A stretch of 22,070 nucleotides of DNA from assembly GCA_026260175.1 (NCBI GenBank), contig JAKCWW010004654.1, forward strand, positions 18,063-40,132, in the 5' to 3' direction. The first letter of the stretch is position 1. Each line of letters begins with the position of its first letter. The position numbers were made by a program, and so were the translations under genes. Of the stretch, positions 12,901 to 21,449 are shown piece by piece. This DNA comes from Reticulitermes lucifugus (lineage: Eukaryota > Arthropoda > Insecta > Blattodea > Rhinotermitidae). Under the pieces are notes generated by a model that worked only from the letters and a program-made list of their open reading frames with translations, was not told the DNA's origin and did no database searches.

Positions 12901-15900
12901 GAACTCCCTGGCTCCACAATGACCATAGGTTGATGAGTACCTTGCAAGGAAGGTTCAATGGCTGATAAGAGACTGAGACCAGCAGTGTGATGAATCAATG
13001 GAAAATGAACCATACCCACAACACCATGGATGGCCATGATAAAATGGGAGACACTGAGAACCAACTTCCACAGAATAAGCTTCTGTGTGGGAGGAAGAGA
13101 AAACTGTACCAAGCCACATGAGATCTGAAGCTGCATTGGACATTCTGACACCAGGCCCACATGAGTTGAGTTTGCCACTCTTGCGTAATTTTAAATCAAC
13201 ATCATAACGAACTGCCAGTTTTTAGATCTGATCGGGTTACCAGACCTTGCAGATTGTTCATGTGCAGCAATATTTTCATGTGATTCATAATGAGCGATTA
13301 AAGGCATAAAAGTTTTCACACAAACATTCTACATTCATTAGAGACGTTGACCATTTCAAGCATTACCTAATTTAGTGCTTCTCATACTAACTGTGTCAAT
13401 CATGGTATTTTGCAGTGAGTGGTGGAATACTTTCAGTGCACACATTCTGCTTGCATAACCTTTATGGGCACGTGAAAATTGAGACCCCATGAAGTGATTA
13501 TCATTTCTGATTAACACAATGGAGTTTCAAAAAATAAGGTAACAAACTCTCTGATACTGAAAACCTTATTCCAATTTTGATGTATACATGGCACATGGGT
13601 AACAGATGGTACACATCAGACCTCCCACTTAGTCACCAGTGATATTCAAGCATCTGTCCCATGGGGCCAAAGCTTGCATCCAAGTGTAGAAGAAACTGGT
13701 TATCAGTAACCAAGAAGTTACATTTGACTTCACATCAGTGTCTGCAGCAATCACATGCCAGCCAGGTCCAAACACCTGGAAATCACTGGGCCCCATACTG
13801 CTAACTGAACGTTTGTAAATCATTATGTGCTATGGCTGGGAGTTTATGAACAACCTTCTCTCCAACCCAGATCTTGAACCCTGTGATCCGTCTCTTGAAC
13901 TCCGTAAGCAGCATCTCGCCAAACAGCAACTTGTAACAAATGCCAACATGAAGCAAGCTGTCACCTCCTGGATATGGGCATTTGGCAATGGAATTTCTGC
14001 TATGCCAGGATACAAGCCTGGGCACCACAGTGGAACAAATGTTTAACTGCGACATGGAGGTCTGATGTGTACCATCTGCTACCCGTGCCATGCACACAAA
14101 AGTCAGAATGAAGTTCTTGGCATCACTGTATTTGTTACCAAATTTTTTCAACATCCTTGTACAACGCATCTGACAACAAAATCTCATACCCTTTACACGT
14201 AAGCCCTGACTGTATGATGCCAATTTTCCATGACCTGAAAAGTCTGTATTATGTAGCATCCATAAAACAGTATCTCTTCCCAATATGTGGCATTGTGGAG
14301 ATGAACAGCAAGTGTCTGAAATTTTACCAGAACAGCATCCAGTGGACACCAGGTAGGTTGTCATAAAATGGACAAAATAACTGCACCAAAAAATCTAAAC
14401 AGGCAACAAACATTTCTTAAAATTTCCCAGTGAAGAGCCATCACATGGTCAGATAAATATAATGCATACAAAGACTCAAGCTTTTTCATACACATGTTAA
14501 ATGCAGACATAACAATCCTGTCACAGACAGTTACACATACCACAAGCCACACTTTCCCCAGAGGGAGGCTATATGGTAACATGCATGGGCAAGACTTTCC
14601 TCTATGTACAATTATGCCATTTGCCTCCTTTCTTGCTTGTTCAATTCCAGTGATAGTGACTGCAGCAACACTAACAAGTTGAAAGGTCAATTGAAACCCT
14701 CCACTTCGGTTCTAGTTTTGCAGTGTTGTAGTGGACCCCACTCTGACCTCATGCCCAAAACATTACATGCTGACACTCCACTGCTTCTTTGTAATATGCA
14801 CTTGTACTTCCCACATTATTCACTTGGTATTTAAATACATCATAAGCAGACTTGCCGCCAACTTGCATGTACTAGCAGTGGTGCAGTTCGCCGACAATGG
14901 AAGAATTCATAAATTATAGTTATCCCTTCACCACTATGTTTGAAATGTCTTTGGGAGTAGTAAAGAATTCTGTCAATACTATCTTGCATGTCTATCAGTG
15001 TTTTAGTAGCTAGCTTGTCCATTCAGTGACCCAGTAAACATTTCATTAATAAGCTTATAGATGCCCATTGCACTTGAACTGTAATCCTGGGAAATTTTCA
15101 ACATAATTTTCTCTCACATTCTATCACAGTCTAGCAGAACCACATTCCACATATAAGATTCATACATAAAAACACATTGTTCAATAGTCCCGATACTGAA
15201 TCACATCCACTAACAACCAGTCCCTCAATACTGGATTCTGTTCCATTGTTGTATGCATAATTTTAACGACAATTACTGTTAACAAAACACACAATATTAA
15301 CCAGTGCTGCACAAGACAGACATAGCTGCACCATCATGTAAACAATTTTATTGCTAGTGGCAATTAAAGAAGTATGTAACACATCAGATTACGGTAACAG
15401 GCTTGCAGAGTTTGGATGGTCTTAGTTATAAACACAATGAAAACACAAACATTTACGACACCAAGAACACAGAACGAATGCTTGCTTGCAGCATTCTCAT
15501 TCTGCAGTTTTTGCTTCATCCACGAATGCAGCTTGGTTTACACTTCTGAAAACTTCATGTAATGTTACTAGTTTAGCACAATACCATTCATACTTTATCA
15601 TATTATTGTAAAGAGGTGCTTGTAATCTGTTAAGTATGAGTGCATGTATTTTCAGTCTTCTCGAATAGGCACCTCACAATTAGCTGCTGTAAAAACAGTG
15701 CAGTTCTGAAAACATTTTTTGTCTGTAAAAATATAAACAAACAAGGCTGACACATGGATGTAATCAATAATTAGCAGGAACTTATTTTCTCTACATACAG
15801 ATCTTTCACATTCGATGTTCCTGGTGCCGTAAATGTTTGTGTTTTCACTATGTCTATAGTATGATAACAACCCCTGCAAGCCTGTCACCATAGTCTGATG

Positions 15901-18900
15901 TGGGAAGATATTTCAGTTCGTCTCTAGCAATAAAATTGCTCACACAATGGTGCAGCTATGTCTAGCATCTCGCACAGCACTGGTTAATGTCGTGTGTGCT
16001 ACTAACAATAAGTGCAGCTAAAATTACTCACAGAACAGTGGAACTGTCTCCAACATTTAAGTAAAAACTGCTTGCTGTTCCTAGTGGAGACAATTCAATA
16101 CATGTGCTGTTCAACAGTGTGTTTTGCTGTATGAATATGTGGAATGTGGTTCTCCTAGACTGCAAAGAATCACACAAAATATGAAAATTTTCCAGGATCA
16201 CAGATCAAAGCATGACAAGTTTACCACCCTTGTCAGTCACAGTTGGCCACACTTTTACACAACCAGCAAATTCCTTTATTATTTATGGTCACTATTCCAT
16301 ACCTTGGCCACTTGAGTTATCTTCAATCTTGGCCACAGTTTCACATTTAGTACTATGCTTTATGTGCAAGTTCAACTACCCTATGTTGCTCACCCTGAAG
16401 TGTTGTATGTTTGTCATACGATACATGGGCTGAAACCCTCATTCATTAGAACTACCTTTTTCCCACGTAACCTTCATGTTTCTCTTAGGTACTGCAATTA
16501 GACTGTGATTTCCTGATGACACCTGACCCATTACTGTACTTACGTTCCTAAACACTGACATGGTTATGTACCTGCTATCCAACTCAACCATTTTTTTCTG
16601 CATTCTGAACTGTACATTTATACAAGTGAGAGTGCAGGATCTAATAACCACAAGGAACAAATAAAGAATGTGAGGAAGATACAGAACTCAATGAAGTGAT
16701 ACGCTCTCTGCCAACCGCATATTACAACAACAAGTGGGGTGTCAACATGTAATATTTTGGGTACAAAACCAGAGTAGGTTCCACTACACACCGCAAAACA
16801 AGAAATGAATCAGGGGAGTTTCAATCAACTGCCTCCACCTGTAAGTTTGGTAGACACATGGGCAGCCCACTATAATGAAAAAACAATGAGCAAGTGTGTA
16901 CATTTTTACTCTCATCAATTGCTCATTTGGTTATCAGTGTGCTTCATCCACTACAGGTTTCACAGAAAATTATAAAATGTCATCAACCCCTGTATGCTCA
17001 CATCACTTTTGGTTTGGAAATCAGAACATCTCTGGCACATAATTTCTGTTGCAGTGTACACAGCAGAAAGGCTGTGCTTTAGCAGAGCCACCAAATACCA
17101 CCCCCTACAACACTTGCCACAAGCGTCTTGGCGCTGCATTAATTTAAAAACTCCTGAGGACAAAATCTCTCAATACAAACGCACATACACGTAGAACATG
17201 TACACAGACACGTGACAAAATCACAAACAACTTACCATAGTCTCCACGACCCATAGGTCCTCGCATAGATCCACCCCCACTCGCACCTCTGGGACCTGGT
17301 CCCCCAGGACCTCTCATGGGCATTGAGCTTGGCAACATGCTTGGGTGGGACGGTGAGCAGCCACCTCTAACTTGCATCATCTGCATCATCCTCCTTTCTC
17401 TGGCACGAAGTATTTCCTCTTTCTTTTTCTTGTCAGAAGGTGGTTTTGCAAGTGAAACTTCAATTGCAGAACCGCCCATCTCTTTCCCATTCAGTTCACT
17501 CATAGCCTATGGCAGATGCATAAAACAAATTCTTATATTTACAGATTTGTACACCAAAAATGTAATCAATCCTGCCTGGGGTATACGTGGTGTGACAAAA
17601 ATTTAATCAGACTGGAAATTTAGCTTATGCAGTAGACCCCAATAGACCCTCCACAAACAAGCAGATGTTTAGCATGGTACTTCTTGGCTCCAAAAGCACT
17701 TCACCACTTGAATCAGGTAAATGGCATTTGTTATTACTTCTGATGTAACAGGTGCTTTATATCCCTAGGTGGACAATGGGAGGCACAGCAAAATTTTTGG
17801 CTAAATCCAACAAAACTAGAAACAAATGTTCATGGTGACAGAACCTCTTATGCTTGTATATTTGAATGGCATTAGGAGTTGTGGGGTCTGAAAGACGTGC
17901 ATGACAATCTGAAACACAGCCAATGTAAAGCCACACACACCAAAATATGGTGCAGTGATCCCCACTCAACAATTAGTTGCTAAAGATGAATAAGGAATCA
18001 ATTCCTAACAAATCTGCTGGCACTTTTTATGTAAGAAAGGCATACACGATTGCGCGCAAAGAAGATGCATAACCAAAAGAAAGCCACAAACTCTGTACTG
18101 ATCTGCTTTAACAATTTGGAACGGAACTTGACTTTCTAAACAACATTATCACCTATGGTAAGGGGACATGGGTATTCCAGGATGACCTCAAAACGAAAAC
18201 ACAAAGCCTCCATTGGACAAGTCTACCTAACTAAAAAGGTAACGTCAAGTGCCAAAGTGTAGGCAATGTTAACTGTTTTAGGTACAATGTAACACGGAAT
18301 TTTCCAGCACAGCAAACTATCAACGAATACTTCTAGAAACATGTTCCAAGGCATTCATGAGAAAACGTGCATCACAGAAAACTACAGCTGCAGCACAAGC
18401 GTATACATCATAACACTGTTCCTCATTCAGCGTGCAACAAGTGAGGCAATATCATCAGATACCACTTGTTATGACTTTTTCCTCTTTCCAAAACTTCAAA
18501 GGTTGTTGAAGAAGATGCACATTGATGACATGGAGCACACGGACACAGTACAAAGTATTAGATAAAATGGTTCACTACCACCACCTTTGAAACAATCTGA
18601 ACATGTAAACTTATCACAGCCAGGCAAACCACAAAGAACTGTTTAATCGGACATGTTTTTGTATAAGCTAGGCAATTGATTGGTTCTTTTTTGTCAGGCC
18701 TCACATATACAACTTACACACATCACAAAGTGCATCATGTCTGTTGGACCGAAAGCTAAAACTACATACCCGTTTTCAATGCCGAATATACCATTCTTCT
18801 CAAACAGTGGAAAATGTCGCAGTTCCCTCACACATTTCAATTTTGTCCCAGAACAGGCCTGAATTATAAAGGCCACTGACTCCCCAAGCTTATGTCAGGC

Positions 18901-19892
18901 TGTTCCTACCCACGTCACACTTGTATTTGCACATATTAAATTATATCCTCAAAGTGTGAAGTGTTTGCACATAAACTTTTAAAGACCTGTTTTCACCTTC
19001 CCAAACACATGTAGGAAAACACCAGCAGACATTCATTTTATATATTTATGCAACAAGAAACTCTACTGCGTTTTTAAGACATGCTACATAATTCCCTCTT
19101 TTTGTTCCTGAAATGTCTACAAGCTTGACATTTTACATTGTTCACATCAGCTACATTACTTTGGTTTGGATCCTGTAACCACCATACGTACTTGTCACCA
19201 TACCAAATTTTACATCCCTAGCTCCTATGGATCATTAGTAATTATTTTCATACCAAATTCGAAAGCAATTTTTGCAGATCATGATGTTAATTCATATTCT
19301 ACACAAACACAACCTTGCATATTTACCCAACATCTAATCCCAAACACTGTTTCTGCCCCAAGTGGGGTAGCAGAATTGATCAGAAGGCCACATACACACA
19401 ATATCAAGTAAAGCACTTGGGAATGCCACTGACATATGTTCATCTCTGAATGCTTAAAACGGTAGACTGCACACAAATGCACACACACATATACATACAC
19501 ACTATCTCATATTACCACTTTTCCTTTTCAGGACTGTAGTCTACAATTTGTCAAAGCAGGGTAATGCAGTTAGAAGAAAATGCACACACATGCTCTGAAA
19601 TGTAAACATCTAATCTGGTACTTATGATCTGTTCAAGTTGTAACAAAAATCACACTTCACTGAAAAACATCCCTGGCATCAATTCCTAAGAACTTCAGTC
19701 AGTCATCCCCCTTCCAAAACATGTGCAACACAGTATACACACCGTCATTGCATTGTCTCTATCTTCGAAGTGAATGAAGGCGTAGTCCTTGATCTTCTTA
19801 ACCCTCTCTACTTTTCCAAAAGCCTCAAATGACTCTTTTAACTTTTCTTCTGAACAGTCTTGGGTCAGATTCCTTACATACAGCACTTTCAC
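3768..19892 (-). CDS. Syp: 3' part of SYNCRIP / hnRNP Q-R orthologue (insect Syp), four-exon spliced model
   Basis: Spliced model on the minus strand: exons 19892-19743, 17506-17236, 6288-6140 and 3921-3768. Lengths 150+271+149+154 nt join without a frame break. The product is the C-terminal half of a heterogeneous nuclear ribonucleoprotein Q/R: the end of the RRM array (RRM3), a basic linker, a Tyr-rich segment and an RGG box, in the family order. SYNCRIP proteins bind mRNA through three RRMs and control splicing, stability, transport and translation; in Drosophila, Syp acts in neuroblast temporal patterning and at the neuromuscular junction (established knowledge). The stretch [17 protein letters not shown] after RRM3 recalls arthropod Syp rather than vertebrate SYNCRIP (from memory). 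RRM1, RRM2 and the N-terminal acidic domain are not in the window, so the gene is 5' partial. The true stop codon is not established. Introns are 2.2, 10.9 and 2.2 kb. Confidence 0.93.
3922..6139 (-). other. Syp intron between the RGG exon and the Tyr-rich exon
   Basis: Bounded by GTGGGT (donor, high-coordinate end) and TTTGGTCAG (acceptor). It is 2.2 kb of AT-rich sequence with no recognised repeat family or gene. The sequence just below 6140 would be coding only if the exon reads through to the TGA at 6071. Confidence 0.8.
6140..6288 (-). CDS. Syp: Syp exon: Tyr/Asp-rich segment, hexaproline and first RGR
   Basis: The acceptor TTTTTATAG ends at 6289. Joined to the leftover G, the exon reads [18 protein letters not shown], then further [12 protein letters not shown] repeats. 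This matches the family's tyrosine-rich segment (vertebrate form YYDYYGYDYHDYRGGYEDPYY). Six consecutive prolines and [10 protein letters not shown] follow. The likely donor is CCG|GTGGGT at 6139, which ends the exon in phase 0 and feeds directly into the RGG exon at 3921. If the donor is skipped, the frame stays open for 22 more codons to a TGA at 6073-6071, giving an alternative C-terminus without an RGG box. Such Tyr/Arg-rich low-complexity tails are associated with RNA binding and condensate formation (family knowledge). Confidence 0.92.
7707..7874. mobile_element. piggyBac-like MITE with TTAA target-site duplication
   Basis: A 160-bp body (7711-7870) is flanked on both sides by TTAA. Its ends are inverted repeats: left CCCCTTGGCACCGAAAG, right (inward on the other strand) CCCTTTGGAGCCGGAAT. 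TTAA duplications with CCC(T/C)TT termini are the signature of piggyBac-type elements. The element has no coding capacity of its own, so it would have been moved by a transposase supplied elsewhere. Open frames crossing it are incidental. Confidence 0.75.
8290..9200 (-). pseudogene. Decayed non-LTR retrotransposon (LINE) reverse transcriptase
   Basis: Read on the minus strand across several frames and stops, reverse-transcriptase hallmarks appear in the correct order. NFRGIK lies at about 9184-9167. [10 protein letters not shown], the motif-A type FIDxEKAYD block, lies near 9010-8980. [14 protein letters not shown] lies near 8712-8671. CGAETLSW (a YGAETW-type motif) lies near 8525-8500. [12 protein letters not shown] lies near 8445-8415, with a basic PRRRP segment near 8350. 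This is the palm-to-C-terminal order of an insect LINE ORF2. Many frameshifts and stops show an old, inactive copy. The endonuclease and 5' part are missing or too decayed to see. The clade cannot be assigned by eye. Confidence 0.75.
10719..10760. repeat. AT/GT-rich microsatellite
   Basis: An (AT)n run followed by mixed GT and GTAT units, visible directly. Confidence 0.9.
13525..13820 (-). pseudogene. Truncated mariner transposase 3' end (minus-strand copy)
   Basis: On the minus strand the frame reads [13 protein letters not shown], then [31 protein letters not shown] and GD before a stop. This is the mariner C-terminus, whose family form runs PSDYHLFGPLK, D.DVKQAVTSWL, FFYAGIQALVPRWDKCLN and GDYVE. 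The third catalytic Asp of the DD34D triad (PSD) is retained, but the first two and the DNA-binding half are absent. Similarity to the plus-strand copy next door continues past the stop, through TCTGATGTGTACCATCTG, to about 13525. The 5' truncation point is about 13820. Confidence 0.82.
13828..14156 (+). pseudogene. Truncated mariner transposase 3' end (plus-strand copy)
   Basis: The plus strand reads NPDLEPCD, then [20 protein letters not shown] and SWIWAFG. After a frame change it reads [17 protein letters not shown], all mariner C-terminal blocks (SPDLAPCD, KQHLAGKQF, DADVKQAVTSWL, FFYAGIQALVPRWDKCL). Upstream, WEFMNN preserves a little more of the family than the minus-strand partner. Similarity to that partner continues through TCTGATGTGTACCATCTG and TTGTTACC to about 14156. 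The element is 5'-truncated at about 13828, directly against the minus-strand copy. A long minus-strand open frame (14364-13801) lies antisense to it and is not a gene. Confidence 0.82.
15076..15470 (+). repeat. Left arm of a ~390-bp fold-back inverted repeat
   Basis: This arm matches the reverse complement of 15815-16206 over its whole length, by eye roughly three quarters identical with small indels. Shared anchor blocks, outside to inside, are AGAACCACATTCCACATA, TTCC.TTGTT, ATTAACCAGTGCTG, AGACATAGCTGCACCAT, CAATTTTATTGCTAG, ACAGGCTTGCAG and AAAACACAAACATTTACG. The family is not recognised. It may be a DNA transposon with long terminal inverted repeats or two inverted copies of one repeat. 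Confidence 0.85.
15471..15814. repeat. Spacer of the fold-back element
   Basis: About 344 bp between the two arms. It shows no convincing similarity between its halves and no recognisable coding domain. The open frame 15891-15652 (minus) crosses from the right arm into this spacer and does not match a transposase known to me. Confidence 0.6.
15815..16206 (-). repeat. Right arm of the ~390-bp fold-back inverted repeat
   Basis: Inverted partner of 15076-15470, nearly equal in length (392 versus 395 bp). The outer boundary is taken where GGATCACAGATC pairs with GAACTGTAATCC; the inner boundary is at ATGTTCCTGGTGCCGTAAAT. Both arms lie inside one Syp intron, so the transcript could pair into a long imperfect duplex. 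Confidence 0.85.
17236..17506 (-). CDS. Syp: Syp exon: end of RRM3, basic linker and Met/Pro/Gly-rich segment
   Basis: The acceptor CTGCCATAG ends at 17507; the exon starts GCT-ATG-AGT (AMSELNGKE), the last helix of RRM3, followed by IEVSLAKPP, the RRM3 C-terminal strand. Next come a lysine/arginine-rich linker ([16 protein letters not shown]), the methionine/glutamine repeat MMQMMQ, and a low-complexity stretch rich in Met, Pro, Gly and Arg with [10 protein letters not shown]. The donor is TATG|GTAAGT at 17235, a near-perfect consensus. The 271-nt length leaves one base, G, which completes a GAT codon with the first two bases of the next exon. The basic linker is where family members carry nuclear-localisation activity (inference here). 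The internal ATG at 17503 is not a translation start. Confidence 0.95.
18050..18640 (+). pseudogene. Decayed mariner transposase (catalytic domain)
   Basis: The plus strand, over several frames, reads [20 protein letters not shown], matching the family block DPDFLNRIITGDETWVFEYD, then KTKTQSLHW. Further on come QTINEYF, the remains of the HHDNAPAHTA region, and [20 protein letters not shown], matching [20 protein letters not shown]. The first catalytic Asp of GDETW is lost (GKGTW), while the third (CYD) is kept. Stops and frameshifts throughout show it is inactive. The FFLFPKL form indicates a different mariner subfamily from the pair at 13525-14156, which carries FGP. The N-terminal DNA-binding part was not resolved upstream of about 18050. 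Confidence 0.8.
19471..19502. repeat. CA/CATA-rich simple sequence
   Basis: ACACACACATATACATACACAC and flanks, visible directly. Confidence 0.7.
19743..19892 (-). CDS. Syp: Syp exon: first 50 codons of RRM3
   Basis: Phase-0 exon of exactly 50 codons. The acceptor is a pyrimidine run ending CTGTAG at 19893; the exon opens with GTG-AAA-GTG, reading VKVLYVRNL, the RNP2 motif of the third RRM. RNP1 follows as KDYAFIHF, which marks SYNCRIP/hnRNP R RRM3, then DRDNAMT at the end. The GTG is an internal valine codon, not a start; vertebrate orthologues have the same VKVLYVRNL after an upstream exon. The donor is ACG|GTGTGT at 19742, weaker than consensus (no A at +3 or +4). The frame is open past the donor only to a nearby stop, and the next exon (17506) supplies the missing end of the RRM, which supports the splice. 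The preceding exon, expected to end RRM2 with a WADP-type motif, was not found between 19893 and 22070. Confidence 0.95.
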
Positions 19893-19974
19893 CTACAGAG
19901 AGAGAAAGTAACATGTTGAACACACATTTCACCCACCCTGTCAATCATATTCCTCCAGGGTATGGAAAACTGGC

Positions 19975-19982
19975 ACATACAT

Positions 19983-20013
<31 letters not shown>
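19975..20013. repeat. (ACAT)n(AC)n microsatellite upstream of the RRM3 acceptor
   Basis: About six ACAT units followed by about seven AC units. On the gene strand this reads (GU)n then (GUAU)n, ending about 80 nt upstream of the 3' splice site at 19893. Confidence 0.95.
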
Positions 20014-20319
20014 TTCACCGATCCAATAACCACGTTAGTAGGATTGGTTATGGAATTAGTCAAGAACAGTGTAGATTGCAATATGCAATCAAGTCAAAAC
20101 AATGAGATAAAAAGTTAAATAAAATTAGTAAAACACTGTAAATAACAAGAGAATTCATACCCACTCACTAAGACAAACTAAATATATGGATTACAATAAA
20201 TAATAAGTCAACATTTCAAAATTTCAAAAAACATTTCACAGAATACACATATATGTTGCTAATAATAATGAACTACAAAAGGAGTGCAACAGCAGTTGAA
20301 CAATTTGTTGCTGGTTAAC

Positions 20320-20790
20320 TATTACAATCTATACAAAGAAATTCAATAGAAAAGCATTCTGAACAAGATAATTGCTTAACACAGTCTTAAAAATATGTAT
20401 ATTGTTATGAAGTTTTGAAATATTTTGCAGATGATGATTAAATATTTTAACAGATAAATAATATACACCTATCTGTATTGTGGAAGATCTCACAGAAGGT
20501 ACATGCAGTTTATTTTGTTGCCTAGTATTCCTGCCATGAACTGAGGTGTTGGTTTTATAGATTTTAGGACTTTTAACTACAAATAACATCAAAACATAGA
20601 TATATAAACAAGAAACTGTAAGTATATCAATTTTTTGAAACCTTCTCTACAAGAACTCCTTGGACCCAGCCTCAGCATAATCCTAATTTCTCTCTTTTGA
20701 ATTATGAAAACATTTCTCATTGATGAAGATGAACCCCAGAAAATTATACCATAACTGAAGTAATGCAACCTATGCCTAAAAATTAGAAGG
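20320..20790 (-). pseudogene. C-terminal fragment of a LINE reverse transcriptase (jockey/CR1-like)
   Basis: The minus strand reads YGIIFWGSSSSMRNVFIIQK, then REIRIMLRLGPRSSCREGFK. After a one-base frame change near 20590 it reads LFVVKSPKIYKTN, then NTRQQNKLHVPSVRSS, LSVKIFNHHLQNISKL and FKTVLSNYLVQNAF. This matches the region after the RT palm in insect jockey/CR1-type LINEs: YGIIFWGNS, VFxxQKxxIRxM, the NTRxxxxLHxP block, KLFNxLP and FKxxLKxxL. Typical 5' truncation leaves only the 3' end. It is less decayed than the LINE at 8290-9200 and belongs to a different lineage. The host gene shares its orientation. Confidence 0.8.
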
Positions 20791-21160
20791 ATGAGATACG
20801 AACATGAAAAATCAGAACTTGAATGTGTACTCCTGTCAATAACACATACATGGAAATATGTAATAACAACTAGACCACTAACACTAAAAGCAACAAAAAA
20901 GATCACATGCAAAACCCACATATCTTGCTATTAGATTAGCAGCAAGGGGAATGTCGATCAATGTATAATATGGAGATCAAAATATTCCAAATTCTCTACA
21001 ACTGCTTGATGCAAAAACCACACAAATATCATGAGAGTTCCTGCTATCAGAGTACATCACTATCTAGGCAGATGCTCACGCGTGCGTTCTATAAAATGGA
21101 CAAAATTAAACATACACTGAATACACAGAAATAAAATAAGTTTTACACATTAATTATACA

Positions 21161-21284
21161 TTAACCTTTAGCTGTCGCAGGCACAGCACTGTTCAATTTA
21201 AATGCCCACTGTAGGATACTGTTTTCCCACTTGGATGAAAAGAATGTGTGTCACGGGATGTCACATTCGTCTGCTAAAGGTTAA
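21161..21284. mobile_element. Short piggyBac-like MITE with TTAA target-site duplication
   Basis: A 116-bp body (21165-21280) lies between two exact TTAA copies (21161-21164 and 21281-21284). The ends are inverted: left CCTTTAGCTGTCGC, right (inward on the other strand) CCTTTAGCAGACGA, perfect for the first eight bases and close for the next six. No coding capacity. The termini differ from those of the MITE at 7711-7870, so it is a separate family. Confidence 0.75.
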
Positions 21285-21385
21285 CTGTTGCACATACACA
21301 AAGCAGTTACACCATTTTCCTCCACTTCCAAACTTACAATGAACGATGTTCAGCAAGTGAATCATATAATGCTCGGCATACTTGA

Positions 21386-21448
21386 GCAATGTTGGCAAAA
21401 CTGCGGGGAACATCAAGCAATGCTGGCAAAAAGGGCAAGGAGCATCAA
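21386..21448. repeat. Two-copy tandem duplication, 31-32 bp units
   Basis: Unit 1 at 21386-21416 and unit 2 at 21417-21448 both start GCAATG, share TTGGCAAAA/CTGGCAAAA, and end with GGAACATCAA or GGAGCATCAA. They abut exactly. Confidence 0.8.
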
Positions 21449-21449
21449 T

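Larger units (their letters stand above)
6289..17235 (-). other. Large Syp intron (about 10.9 kb) filled with transposon relics
   Basis: Bounded by GTAAGT at 17235 and TTTTTATAG at 6289. It carries a TTAA-flanked MITE, a LINE reverse-transcriptase relic, an inverted pair of mariner fragments and a long fold-back repeat, listed separately. The remaining stretches (6289-7706, 7875-8289, 9201-13524, 14157-15075 and 16207-17235) contain only short open frames without recognisable domains. Confidence 0.85.
17507..19742 (-). other. Syp intron splitting RRM3
   Basis: Bounded by GTGTGT (donor, 19742) and GCCATAG (acceptor, ending 17507), 2.2 kb. It contains a mariner transposase relic (about 18050-18640) and CA/CATA-rich simple sequence near 19471-19502. 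Nothing else recognisable was seen in 17507-18050 or 18640-19470. Confidence 0.85.

Noticed and set aside
12897-13178. Pair of minus-strand open frames of 62 and 93 codons
   Set aside because: Translations are not recognisable, and similarity to the mariner arms could not be extended this far.
13801-14364. 187-codon open frame on the minus strand, the longest in the window
   Set aside because: It lies antisense to a clear plus-strand mariner relic and its translation shows no domain; it is a chance open frame.
14361-14690. 109-codon minus-strand open frame next to the mariner pair
   Set aside because: No domain or motif recognised; probably unrelated intron sequence or decayed repeat.
20589-20921. 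110-codon minus-strand frame as a separate gene
   Set aside because: Its C-terminal half is LINE reverse-transcriptase tail that continues in another frame below 20592; the N-terminal half is unrelated flank.
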